This document shows positions 45,683 to 55,010 of a DNA stretch of 64,000 nucleotides, in pieces. The translations under genes and the position numbers were made by a program. Source of the DNA: Candidatus Phytoplasma mali (GTDB lineage: Bacteria; Bacillota_I; Bacilli_A; Acholeplasmatales; Acholeplasmataceae); the NCBI RefSeq assembly GCF_000026205.1, contig NC_011047.1:496001-560000 (forward strand), read 5' to 3'. The stretch's first letter is position 1, and every line of letters starts with the position of its first letter. The notes beneath the pieces were generated by a model that searched no databases, was not told the origin of the DNA, and worked only from the letters and a program-made list of their open reading frames with translations.

Positions 45683-46150
45683 TGTAATAATTATAATAAT
45701 AACTTTAATTGTCGTTTTTATAAATATAATTTTCAATTTAGATAACAAAAAAATTAACTTTTTTATAAACTTGATTTAATTTTGTTGGTTCTCCAAACGA
45801 GTACTTTATTTTAGTTTGATTTAAAAAAATAATTTAAATCAATCTAAATTAAAAAAAGGTTAATTTAAAAAAATAAATTTATTTTTTTAATATTTATTTT
45901 TAATACTTTGAAGACTAGCGTTTTGCTAGTCTTTTTTTATTTTTAAGAATTAAAAATATTTATAATTTTCTTTAACATTGTGAAATTTTATTCATTTTTT
46001 GAAATATAAAATTTGTATATAAAAAATTTAAGATTTTTTTTCTAAATTATGTTATTTATTTATCAAGTAAAAAAACATTTAACTTGTTTTTTTTTTTTTT
46101 ATATGTCATAATAAATGAAATATAAAAAAGAAAGGTTACAAAATATATAA
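45683..46150. other. Intergenic region before the first SBP-ftsH pair
   Basis: Nothing coding seen; a strong terminator at 45911 ends the xseA-like transcript, and AGAAAGG lies before the next start. Confidence 0.5.
45911..45938 (+). terminator. Terminator of the xseA-like gene
   Basis: 9-bp stem AAGACTAGC/GCTAGTCTT, loop GTTTT, T7. Confidence 0.85.
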
Positions 46151-48232
46151 ATGGCTTGGAAAGAATTTTTTGTTAAAAATAAAAAGATTTTAATAATTTT
46201 TTTTGTAATATTATTGACTATCGGAATTGCTTTTTTTATATATTGTTTGTATCTTAGAAATGACAAAAATCATAGCCAAAAAAATATTGATATTTATAAT
46301 AATGAAAATTTAATAGAATTAGAAAAAGAAAAAATGTATACTAAATTAATTCCTGAATCCCAAGAAATTAGTGATTTAAAATTTGTTATTGATTTAACAG
46401 ATTTACAAAAAGAAATGCTTTTATTAATGAGAGAAAATTTTGTTGTAGTAAAACCTGATTGGCAAGAATCAATAAAACAAGGTCGAGCTGCTTTTGAAGG
46501 AGATTTTAGTAAAGTTTTAAAAGAAAATGAATTAAAACCTTATTTAAAACCTCAATATGATTTGGGGTTATTGGGAGATTTACCGAAAGATGAAGAAAAT
46601 ATCTCATGCGATATTAGAGGTTATAATAATTTTTATAAATTACGCAATTGGGAATCTCATCGATGGCATTTTAAGTTAAGAGATAATTTGCAATTTGAAA
46701 ATCAAACAGAAATTAATAATCAAGTTGTCAAGTATTCTTTAGAAAAACATAAGGAAATAATAAAATTATTATATGATATCGATAAATTACCCGATAATCC
46801 TGATTTGCCATCAAATTTTAAATTTTTATTAGAAACAGAATGTGATATTGATATTAATGAAAAATATGATTTTATTTTATCTTATAAAGAAAAAAAAGAT
46901 TTACATTCTGTTATTAGCTTACTGAATCAATTAACTTTATTTTCATCCGATATTTTTGAAAATACTTATTCATTAAATAATGGCGATATAGATAAATCCA
47001 ATTATGGAACTTCAGCTTTCCCCTTTTTATCTTATGGTCCTTATTTACTTAAACAAGGTTATGATTCTCAAAAGGATTGGATATTTGAAAAAAACGATTT
47101 TTTTTATCGAAAAAACGAATACCCTTTAAAAAATATTCTTTATAAAAAAACTAATTCTTCAGAAGAAAAATATGATTTATTTAATAAAGATCAAATTAAT
47201 GAAATCATTATTAAAGATACAAAAGATATTTCAAAAATTAATCAAAACAAATTTAAAAATTTTTTAAAAAAAACTATTAGTAATTCTATTTATATTTTTT
47301 TTAAACAAGAAGAAATTGAGAATGAAGATGATGAAATTTTAAAACAACAAAAAACCAAGACTAATTTTTTTCTAAATGATGCTCGTTTTCGTAAAGCTTT
47401 ATTTTTATCTTTAGATCGTTGTTCTTTATTAGAAAAAGAAGATTATTTTGGTTTAGTACCTAATTTTTCTTTTGTTTCTGATTTAGTGAAGTTTACTGAA
47501 GAATATCACTTTAATGAACAACAATTTCATCAACAAAATTTAAATAATATTTTTAATTTAAAAAATATACAATCAGAACAAGATATTAATTCAAAAATAT
47601 ATCAACCTGAACAAGCTCGTCAATTATTAGAAGAAGTAAATACAGATTTTAATAAACAATTTCCTCAATTTCAACAACCTTTAATTATTAGAATTTTTAC
47701 TGGATTTGATGAAACAACTGAATTTAGAGAATTAAAATTGACTTCATTTTTAATTGATAGTTGGAAAAATGTTTTTTCATCATTATCAGATAAAATTCAA
47801 TTTGATCAAACAACAGATCCTTCTTTTTCTTATAATGTAGATCTTGGACCAGGTTTTTTAGCAACAATTAAAAATCCTCATCAAATATTTATTTATATGT
47901 ATGATCAATTTGAAATATTAGATTCATTAGGTAAAAGCAACAAAAGAAAATTTATTTTAAAAGAATCAGAAAGTTCTGAAAAAGAATTTACTGTAGGAGA
48001 ATTACAATCATTTCTTCAAGAATTACAAAAAAAAATAGATAAAAAAATTAATAACAATAAAAGGGATGATTTTGAAAAATATTGTCTTATTTTAGCACAA
48101 TTAGAAAAAAAAGCTTTAGAAGAATTATACTGTTTGCCTTTGATTAAAGGAACAAGGTATAAAATTTATCAAGTTTTAGAACGGGATTTTAAAAATTCTT
48201 TTCTTTTGTGGGGATTGAATGATATATGTTAA
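46151..48232 (+). CDS. SBP_bac_5-like membrane-anchored protein, paired with FtsH (copy 1)
   Basis: 693 aa. One N-terminal membrane anchor (about 10-34) with no lipobox Cys. The outside part carries landmarks of extracellular oligopeptide-binding proteins: WHFKLRDNLQFENQTEINNQ near 172-190, YGTSAFPFLSYGPYLLKQGY near 290, and FRKALFLSLDRCSLL near 415. Loops are longer than normal for the family. There is no permease or ATPase gene nearby; instead the stop overlaps the start of ftsH, so the two are translationally coupled. The same gene pair recurs at 60007-63735. It may be a substrate-receptor or adaptor for the membrane protease; inference. Confidence 0.75.
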   Translation: MAWKEFFVKNKKILIIFFVILLTIGIAFFIYCLYLRNDKNHSQKNIDIYNNENLIELEKEKMYTKLIPESQEISDLKFVIDLTDLQKEMLLLMRENFVVVKPDWQESIKQGRAAFEGDFSKVLKENELKPYLKPQYDLGLLGDLPKDEENISCDIRGYNNFYKLRNWESHRWHFKLRDNLQFENQTEINNQVVKYSLEKHKEIIKLLYDIDKLPDNPDLPSNFKFLLETECDIDINEKYDFILSYKEKKDLHSVISLLNQLTLFSSDIFENTYSLNNGDIDKSNYGTSAFPFLSYGPYLLKQGYDSQKDWIFEKNDFFYRKNEYPLKNILYKKTNSSEEKYDLFNKDQINEIIIKDTKDISKINQNKFKNFLKKTISNSIYIFFKQEEIENEDDEILKQQKTKTNFFLNDARFRKALFLSLDRCSLLEKEDYFGLVPNFSFVSDLVKFTEEYHFNEQQFHQQNLNNIFNLKNIQSEQDINSKIYQPEQARQLLEEVNTDFNKQFPQFQQPLIIRIFTGFDETTEFRELKLTSFLIDSWKNVFSSLSDKIQFDQTTDPSFSYNVDLGPGFLATIKNPHQIFIYMYDQFEILDSLGKSNKRKFILKESESSEKEFTVGELQSFLQELQKKIDKKINNNKRDDFEKYCLILAQLEKKALEELYCLPLIKGTRYKIYQVLERDFKNSFLLWGLNDIC

Positions 48233-50031
48233 AAATTAAAAATTTTATTATTTGGATTAAAAAAAAATTTATTTTAATTATTTTATTAACCTCATTTAGT
48301 CTATTTTTATTTATGATTTTTTATAATTATCAATTGAATTATTATAATTTACCTAAAAAAGAAAAAGAATTTTGTGTATTAATGTCGGATATTGACAAAA
48401 ATAAAATAAAAAAAATAATTTATCAAAAAAAATATGATCTTTTGAATGGCGATTACTTTTATATTGAAGCAACTGATAAAGATAAAAACGAAACATGCTA
48501 TTGTAAAACAGAAATTATGCTTTATGATAAATTTGTTCAGTTATTAGAATTTAAATATCAAAAAAATCAATTGACAGAAATAAAGTCTCAGCTTGATACA
48601 AATTATTTTAAAACAATTATATATTTATCACAATTAATTAATGTTTTTTCTAGTATTATTTTTATTATATATATTGTATATATTATGAATACATCATCAG
48701 TTAAATTAAATTCTAATTATCAAATTGTTTCCAAACAAAAATCTCTTTTCACTTTCAAAGATGTGGCCGGTAATGAAGAAGAAAAAGAAGAAATGACCGA
48801 GTTAATTGATTTTTTACAAAATCCTAAAAAATACGAACAAATAGGAGCTTCCACCCCGAAAGGTGTCTTATTAGAAGGACCACCAGGTACCGGTAAAACT
48901 CTTTTAGCCAAAGCTTTAGCGGGCGAAGCTAACGTCCCTTTTTTTGCTGTTTCAGGTTCGGAATTTGTAGAAATGTATGTGGGTGTGGGCGCTTCAAGGG
49001 TCAGAACCTTGTTTAAAGAAGCGAAATTAAATGCTCCTTGTGTATTATTTATTGATGAAATTGATGCTTTAGGTGGAAAAAGAAATGTTAGTGGTCACGG
49101 TTCTTCCCAAGAAAAAGATCAAACTTTAAATCAACTTTTAACCGAAATGGATGGTTTTACCAAATCTCAAGGTATTATTGTGGTAGCTGCCACTAATCGC
49201 GTGGATATTTTAGATCCTGCTTTATTACGTCCAGGCAGATTTGATCGAATTTTTAAAGTAGGTTTACCGGATATCAAAGCTCGAGAAGCCATTTTAAAAG
49301 TACATGCACAAAATAAAAAATTATCCCCTGATATTGATTTTCATCAATTAGCGAAACAAACTCCGGGGATGAGTGGGGCTCAATTAGGAGCGGTTTTAAA
49401 TGAAGCTTCAATTTTAACGGTGCGAAATCAAAAAGATCAAATTACTATGATCGAATTAGAAGAAGCCATTGATCGTGTTTTAATGGGACCCGCGAAAAAA
49501 TCGCTTAAATATGATGCGGAAGAAAGAAAAATGGTCGCTTATCATGAAGCTGGCCACGCTGTCATCGGTTTAAAATTAAAATATGCACAAAAAGTTCAAA
49601 AAATTACGATTATTCCTCGGGGTAACGCCGGTGGTTATAATTTAATGATACCTGAAAAAGAAACCTTCTTTTCTTCTAAGAAAAGAATGTTAGCAAATAT
49701 TACTTCTTACTTAGGTGGTCGAGTAGCGGAAGAATTAGTTTTTGATGATATTTCTAATGGATCTTATGATGATTTTAAACAAGCTACTAGAATTGCTAAA
49801 TTAATGGTAACTAAATACGGGATGAGTGATTTAGGAGTTACACAAGATTCTGAATTTTCAGATAAAAAAGCGATTGATACCGAAATTAAAAAAATAGTTG
49901 ATGATTGTCATCAAGAAACTAAAAATATTATTAAGCAAAATAAATCTTTATTAGATAAAATTGTGGTTTTACTTTTAGAACAAGAAACGATTACTAAAGA
50001 AGAGATAGATAAACTATTTGAAATAAAATAA
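48226..50031 (+). CDS. ftsH: FtsH/HflB membrane AAA+ zinc protease (copy 1)
   Basis: 601 aa. Membrane segments near 13-33 and 128-152 enclose a ~95-residue external domain. AAA+ module: Walker A GPPGTGKTLLAKAL near 217, pore motif FVEMYVGVGASRVR, Walker B CVLFIDEIDALGG, SRH with ATNRVDILDPALLRPGRFDR. M41 protease: HEAGHAVIG near 441 and the third zinc ligand in GSYDDFKQAT. All active residues are present. The AAA and protease parts are nearly identical to the copy at 61936, while the external domains differ strongly. Phytoplasmas carry many hflB copies; in 'Ca. P. mali' AAA+/HflB variants have been linked to strain virulence. Confidence 0.95.
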   Translation: MLKIKNFIIWIKKKFILIILLTSFSLFLFMIFYNYQLNYYNLPKKEKEFCVLMSDIDKNKIKKIIYQKKYDLLNGDYFYIEATDKDKNETCYCKTEIMLYDKFVQLLEFKYQKNQLTEIKSQLDTNYFKTIIYLSQLINVFSSIIFIIYIVYIMNTSSVKLNSNYQIVSKQKSLFTFKDVAGNEEEKEEMTELIDFLQNPKKYEQIGASTPKGVLLEGPPGTGKTLLAKALAGEANVPFFAVSGSEFVEMYVGVGASRVRTLFKEAKLNAPCVLFIDEIDALGGKRNVSGHGSSQEKDQTLNQLLTEMDGFTKSQGIIVVAATNRVDILDPALLRPGRFDRIFKVGLPDIKAREAILKVHAQNKKLSPDIDFHQLAKQTPGMSGAQLGAVLNEASILTVRNQKDQITMIELEEAIDRVLMGPAKKSLKYDAEERKMVAYHEAGHAVIGLKLKYAQKVQKITIIPRGNAGGYNLMIPEKETFFSSKKRMLANITSYLGGRVAEELVFDDISNGSYDDFKQATRIAKLMVTKYGMSDLGVTQDSEFSDKKAIDTEIKKIVDDCHQETKNIIKQNKSLLDKIVVLLLEQETITKEEIDKLFEIK

Positions 50032-50075
50032 TTTATTGAAAGTTAATTAACAATATTTTTTTATATTATTCAAAA

Positions 50076-50103
50076 AAAAGAATTCGATATGAATTCTTTT
50101 TTA
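50076..50103 (+). terminator. Terminator of ftsH copy 1
   Basis: Stem AAAGAATTC/GAATTCTTT, loop GATAT, T run. Confidence 0.8.
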
Positions 50104-50530
50104 TTTATTTATTATTTATTTTTATAATATAATATAAATTTGTAAATTATTTTATATGATATTATAAATTTCTTTAAGTTAGTTTTTAATATATTTTATG
50201 TTTAATATCAGTTTTTTTAAATTATTTTTATTAAATATTTGTTCTAATTTTAGTTGTTTTATTTTTTTGATTTAATTTATTTCATTTGATTTTGGTTTTT
50301 TTAAAATAACTAAAATTTCCTTCAAGTAAAAAGTTTTTTTTATTTATTTAAATATTGGTTGTATTATTTTAAACATTTCTGACTGTTTAGTGGTCTTGAT
50401 GTGGTTAATTCTTAATATTTGTTCAATTTATAATGGATAATAAAGGTGTAATGTTGGTGTACAAGTATTTATTAATTGGATTTTCACTCTGTTAACAGGA
50501 AAAAGTTAATAATATATTTTGGGAATTTAA

Positions 50531-50590
50531 ATTATAAAAAGAGAAGCTCAAACGGTTAATTAAATAACTGTCTTAGCTTCTTTTTTAAGT
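50531..50590. terminator. Imperfect bidirectional hairpin
   Basis: GAAGCT pairs with AGCTTC, with a partly paired inner stem (AACGGTT/AACTGTC), A run before and T run after. Could terminate the minus-strand effector gene as well. Confidence 0.5.
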
Positions 50591-50707
50591 TTTATTTTGG
50601 TTTTCTACACTATTTAGTGTCTATTTAATAAATAAAATATTGATATTCAATATTAGATTAATAAACTCAATAAACTCTTTAATAAAAAATGATTTTCCAC
50701 CAATAAT

Positions 50708-51106
50708 TTATAATTGGCGGTTATCATGATTGTCGTCGTTTGAATGATTTCCATTATGATTTTGATAATTAGTTGGATAATGATTAGCTTGTGGGGCTTG
50801 TGTTAAAATTATCATTTGTTGTTCTAGATTAATAATTATTTGGTTTAAATTTTGATATCTTGATGTTAGAATTTCGATTATTTCAGGATTATAATATCGA
50901 TAATTTAAAATTTGTGTCATTATTCGATTTCTTTCTGTTGATAATTCGTTAATTCGTTGTTGTATTTCGTTGAGTGACGATTCAGGATGATCATCAATTT
51001 GATGATTTTCCAACGCCTGAACATAATTATGACTAAATAAGATTAATAATAAACTTAATAAATAACTTCCATTAAGGATTTTGAACGCATTTTTTAATTT
51101 GAACAC
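50708..51106 (-). CDS. SVM-type secreted effector with helical hairpin (132 aa)
   Basis: GTG start at 51106 with GGAG 12 bases upstream. Residues 1-32 are a classic SVM signal peptide (MFKLKNAFKILN... ending HNYVQA). The mature ~100 residues contain two amphipathic helices (about 43-68 and 73-100) separated by a short break at YYNPEI, then a His/Asn-rich tail. A small secreted two-helix hairpin is the fold known for phyllogens (SAP54/PHYL1, which bind MADS-domain factors), but I cannot show sequence homology, so the phyllogen idea is only a hypothesis. A small membrane-protein gene lies upstream on the same strand. Confidence 0.75.
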   Translation of the reverse strand: MFKLKNAFKILNGSYLLSLLLILFSHNYVQALENHQIDDHPESSLNEIQQRINELSTERNRIMTQILNYRYYNPEIIEILTSRYQNLNQIIINLEQQMIILTQAPQANHYPTNYQNHNGNHSNDDNHDNRQL

Positions 51107-51192
51107 GATATTAAATAACTCCTTTTTTTATTTAAAGATTGGACTTATTTTGTGAAAGCTCGAATTAATAATTAAAATGATTATTCTTATTA

Positions 51193-51396
51193 TCAAATAT
51201 TTATTTTTTCCATAATAAATTTAATTAATTTTAACCAATAGCTAGCGATATTATTTAAAAGTGTTTGATCAGTTTTGAAAAAATCCAAATTAAGACTCAT
51301 AATTGTATTTTTAAGATTATAATGATATAAACAACCCCCAATAATAGCTCCTAAAAGTAATATTATGATAGTTTGCATGATATTAGAAAAAAACAT
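51193..51396 (-). CDS. Small membrane protein (67 aa)
   Basis: AAAGGAAG nine bases before the ATG supports expression. One N-terminal membrane segment (about 7-26, IIILLLGAIIGGCLY), then an amphipathic stretch. 86 bases upstream of the effector gene on the same strand, probably cotranscribed. Function unknown. Confidence 0.55.
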   Translation of the reverse strand: MFFSNIMQTIIILLLGAIIGGCLYHYNLKNTIMSLNLDFFKTDQTLLNNIASYWLKLIKFIMEKINI

Positions 51397-52289
51397 ATTT
51401 TTTAACTTCCTTTCTGGTTAAGATAAATTTAAAAAAATAAGATTTTTAGTTTTGGATCAAAAATTAATATTTTAAAAATTTAATTTTTTCATCAATTTCT
51501 TATCACTAAAAAAATTATTTTTTTTTCTATTGGTTTAAATTTGAAATTTATTTTTTTAAAAAAATTAAAAACATAATTATTAATATTCTTAATTTTATTA
51601 TGATATTTTTATCAATTATTTAAATACATTTTATTTTTTATTTTAAAAAAACAAAATATATATATATAATTATAATATATAAAAAACAAATATAAGGTAA
51701 AATTAATTTTTTTTACATAAAATTTTAATTTTAAATTTATTAGTTTTTTATATATTAATAATAAATTTGAATTTAAACCAATAGAAAGCAAAACAATTTT
51801 TTAAAAAACTCATTAGTTAGTGATAAATATGAAACTATATTGATAACACAATTGTGGTAGTGATTATTTTTTTAAAACCATAATAGTTTTAAGATTTTTT
51901 ATATTTGATAATTAAATAAAATTACGATCATTGAATCAATTTTAAAATTTTAATTGCTTTTTGATTATTTTTTATGATGATGTTAGAGTTCCCCTCCTAT
52001 AAACACTATTTGATTAGAAAAATTATATGTTTTATTTATATATCAATGTGCCTAATTATCATTAATTTAAAAAACTATAATCTGAATAATATTTTAAATT
52101 AAATTAATTAATATTTATTAATTTAAATCGAATAAAATAGGTAATTATTAAAATTTTATAATGAAGAAAAAAATATTAACTTATTGAAAGTAATTAAAAA
52201 AAGTTAATTAATAGCGAAAACTAAATAAAACATTTAATATCTAAACTGCAAAATAAATAATTATAAATAATTAAGAAAGGAATAATTTT
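51397..52289. other. Divergent intergenic region
   Basis: About 890 AT-rich bases (with a TATATATATA-like tract near 51660) between divergently transcribed genes. No ORF or hairpin I would support. Confidence 0.4.
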
Positions 52290-54488
52290 TTGTTAAATAA
52301 TAATTATTTTATTAAAAAATCGATTTTTATGTTTTTTATATTTTTATTTTTTTTGGGATTAATATTTTTTATTAAGTCAAAATTATTTCTCTCTTGGGAC
52401 TATTTTAAGGAATCAAATAAAAGTTTAATTGATTCCAAAAATTTTGTTTTAATTAAATCTAAAATAAAAATTTTAGAACAAGACAAAGATTCTTTACAAG
52501 CTAAAATTGATAGTTTAAGTAAAGAAAAAGAACAAGAAATAGCTACTTTAGAACAAGACAAAGCTTCTTTACAAGCTAAAATTGATAGTTTAACTAATGA
52601 AAAAGACAAACAAATACAAAATTTACAAAAAGAAAAAACTAATTTAGAAGCAACAAAAATTACTTTAGAACAAGACAAAGCTTCTTTACAAGCTAAAATT
52701 GATAGTTTAACTAATGAAAAAGACAAACAAATACAAAATTTACAAAAAGAAAAAACTAATTTAGAAGCAACAAAAATTACTTTAGAACAAGACAAAGCTT
52801 CTTTACAAGCTAAAATTGATAGTTTAACTAATGAAAAAGACAAACAAATACAAAATTTACAAAAAGAAAAAACTAATTTAGAAGCAACAAAAATTACTTT
52901 AGAACAAGACAAAGCTTCTTTACAAGCTAAAATTGATAGTTTAACTAATGAAAAAGACAAACAAATACAAAATTTACAAAAAGAAAAAACTAATTTAGAA
53001 GCAACAAAAATTACTTTAGAACAAGACAAAGCTTCTTTACAAGCTAAAATTGATAGTTTAACTAATGAAAAAGACAAACAAATACAAAATTTACAAAAAG
53101 AAAAAACTAATTTAGAAGCAACAAAAATTACTTTAGAACAAGACAAAGCTTCTTTACAAGCTAAAATTGATAGTTTAACTAATGAAAAAGACAAACAAAT
53201 ACAAAATTTACAAAAAGAAAAAACTAATTTAGAAGCAACAAAAATTACTTTAGAACAAGACAAAGCTTCTTTACAAGCTAAAATTGATAGTTTAACTAAT
53301 GAAAAAAAAAGAGAAATAAAAATTTTAGAAGCAACAAAAATTACTTTAGAACAAGACAAAGATTCTTTACAAGCTAAAATTGATAGTTTAACTAATGAAA
53401 AAGACAAACAAATACAAAATTTACAAAAAGAAAAAACTAATTTAGAAGCAACAAAAATTACTTTAGAACAAGACAAAGATTCTTTACAAGCTAAAATTGA
53501 TAGTTTAACTAATGAAAAAGAACAAGAAAAAGCTGCTTTACAGAAACAAATTATTAATTTAAATAATGAAAAAAAACAATTAGAAATATCAAAAACAATA
53601 AATATTCCTATTGTTGCAGAAGAACCTTATTTAACATATGAAGATCAAAATGGCGATATAATTAGAGAATACAAATTTTTTGAAAATATGATACCAAAGG
53701 AAAAAGATAATATTGGTAGAATTAATTTTTTTTCTAAAAAAGATTTTTTAGACAACATGGATAAACTTAAATTAGATACTTATCCGATTATTTGGAATGA
53801 AGGGATTGAAAAATTAGGCGTTTTAGAAACAAATGAAAAACTAAAAAATAAAGGAATAATAAAGCAGCCCAATATTTATAAATCCGACTATCGATTTATT
53901 TATACTAGTATTCCGAATGGTAGTGACAAGGAGTTATTAACTAAATTTTCGAATGTAACTGGAATTAAACGAGGTCGTATTAATGACAACATATCTTTTT
54001 CAGAAAAATCAAGCAGTAATATTGATTTAATGTCTAATTCTAGTATTAGAAGACTTATTTTTTTAAAAGATGAAGTTAATTGTATACGTTTAATGACTAA
54101 AAATTTAAAATTGTCTTTTGATTGGGTAAGACTTATAACTGATAAGTTTCAAAAATATTTACCCGTTACAAAAAAAATTATAGATTTATTATTATCAAAT
54201 CAATTGGTAGAAGCAAAAGAATTGTCTGAACGAAATTCTGAAGAACCAAAATTTCAATTTCAAATTGAAAACAATTTTCAAATTCCGTCAAATTTATATA
54301 TAAGAAAAATTTATAATATTAATGATTTTACCGATTTTCTAAAAAAATTAAATTTACAAAAAAGTGATTATTTATATGATATCCGTGAATTTGTTATTTA
54401 CAACATTGAAAAAAAGCTTTATGATCCATATAATAAATATCATATTCAAATTCCGGCTTCAAATGATAATAGGCAATTTTTAATTTAA
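52290..54488 (+). CDS. Membrane-anchored coiled-coil repeat protein (732 aa)
   Basis: TTG start with AAGAAAGG nine bases upstream. One N-terminal membrane segment (about 9-30), then about eight 39-residue coiled-coil repeats (LEQDKASLQAKIDSL, TNEKDKQIQNLQKEK, TNLEATKIT) over residues ~60-430, then a ~300-residue globular domain I do not recognise (contains YRFIYTSIPNGSDKELL). If the N-terminus is in, the coil would extend outside the cell as a stalk presenting the C-terminal domain, or act inside as an Smc-like scaffold. Repeats are almost identical in DNA, so copy number may vary. Confidence 0.75.
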   Translation: MLNNNYFIKKSIFMFFIFLFFLGLIFFIKSKLFLSWDYFKESNKSLIDSKNFVLIKSKIKILEQDKDSLQAKIDSLSKEKEQEIATLEQDKASLQAKIDSLTNEKDKQIQNLQKEKTNLEATKITLEQDKASLQAKIDSLTNEKDKQIQNLQKEKTNLEATKITLEQDKASLQAKIDSLTNEKDKQIQNLQKEKTNLEATKITLEQDKASLQAKIDSLTNEKDKQIQNLQKEKTNLEATKITLEQDKASLQAKIDSLTNEKDKQIQNLQKEKTNLEATKITLEQDKASLQAKIDSLTNEKDKQIQNLQKEKTNLEATKITLEQDKASLQAKIDSLTNEKKREIKILEATKITLEQDKDSLQAKIDSLTNEKDKQIQNLQKEKTNLEATKITLEQDKDSLQAKIDSLTNEKEQEKAALQKQIINLNNEKKQLEISKTINIPIVAEEPYLTYEDQNGDIIREYKFFENMIPKEKDNIGRINFFSKKDFLDNMDKLKLDTYPIIWNEGIEKLGVLETNEKLKNKGIIKQPNIYKSDYRFIYTSIPNGSDKELLTKFSNVTGIKRGRINDNISFSEKSSSNIDLMSNSSIRRLIFLKDEVNCIRLMTKNLKLSFDWVRLITDKFQKYLPVTKKIIDLLLSNQLVEAKELSERNSEEPKFQFQIENNFQIPSNLYIRKIYNINDFTDFLKKLNLQKSDYLYDIREFVIYNIEKKLYDPYNKYHIQIPASNDNRQFLI
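52548..53540 (+). repeat. 117-bp coding tandem repeats
   Basis: Units start at 52548, 52665, 52782, 52899, 53016, 53133 and 53250 with exact 117-base spacing, then a 96-base variant and another 117-base unit (53346, 53463). Most are identical. This is recent in-frame expansion. Confidence 0.95.
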
Positions 54489-54568
54489 AACTAATATATC
54501 ATCAATTCAATATCTAAATTAAACCTAACTTTATATTTTTTAATTTCTACTAAATAATTTATTTAATG

Positions 54569-54594
54569 AGAACGCTTTGAGCGTTCTTTTTTTT
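54569..54594 (+). terminator. Terminator of the coiled-coil gene
   Basis: Stem AGAACGCT/AGCGTTCT, loop TTG, T8. Confidence 0.85.
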
Positions 54595-54840
54595 CAAAAA
54601 TTAAATCAAAATAAATAACTTGCCTATTTTAATAATATTTCACTTAAGATAGTGTGTTTAAATTGTTAAAATTTAGCTATTTTGTAATATTTTCTAGATA
54701 AAAATAAAATAGATTTATTAAAATTATATGGTTGTTTGATTATTTGATTAATATATATAATTAAGATGATTTATTTGGATATTGATAAAATTTAATATTT
54801 ATAATATTTATTTTTTAATTTATGATGTTTCAGGGAATAA

Positions 54841-54885
54841 AAAAAATTTAACTGTTTAATTTGAATTAAACAGTTAAACTAAATT
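54841..54885 (-). terminator. Palindromic terminator of the AAA+ gene
   Basis: 15-bp perfect stem TTTAACTGTTTAATT/AATTAAACAGTTAAA with an A run on the left, which is a T run on the minus strand. Confidence 0.7.
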
Positions 54886-55010
54886 TTTAAAATACCATTT
54901 TAGATTATTAAAATATTTCTCAGTTTCATGAGCTTGAAAGATATTTAAAATTGAAAAAAGGACATTTATATTAATCAAATGTTTTTTTTATGGCTGTGAG
55001 TGGAAATTAA

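Larger units (their letters stand above)
50032..50707. other. Intergenic region with two terminators
   Basis: No gene. A terminator for ftsH at 50076 and a long imperfect hairpin at 50531-50590 that could end transcripts from both sides. Confidence 0.5.
54489..55010. other. Convergent intergenic region
   Basis: No gene. Terminator for the coiled-coil gene at 54569 and a large palindrome at 54841-54885 ending the minus-strand AAA+ gene. Confidence 0.5.

Noticed and set aside
46151-48232. Calling the SBP_bac_5-like gene oppA of a peptide ABC transporter
   Set aside because: No permease or ATPase genes nearby, no lipobox, atypically long loops, and coupling to ftsH in both copies make a simple OppA label unsafe.
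52400-53476. 358-codon minus-strand ORF opposite the coiled-coil repeats
   Set aside because: It is an antisense shadow created by the repeated codons of the real gene; it has no ribosome-binding site and its Cys/Ser-rich repeats follow the coding-strand period exactly.
42604-53540. Tandem repeats at 42604 and 52548 considered as CRISPR arrays
   Set aside because: Units are contiguous with no unique spacers, lie in frame inside CDSs, and no cas genes are present.
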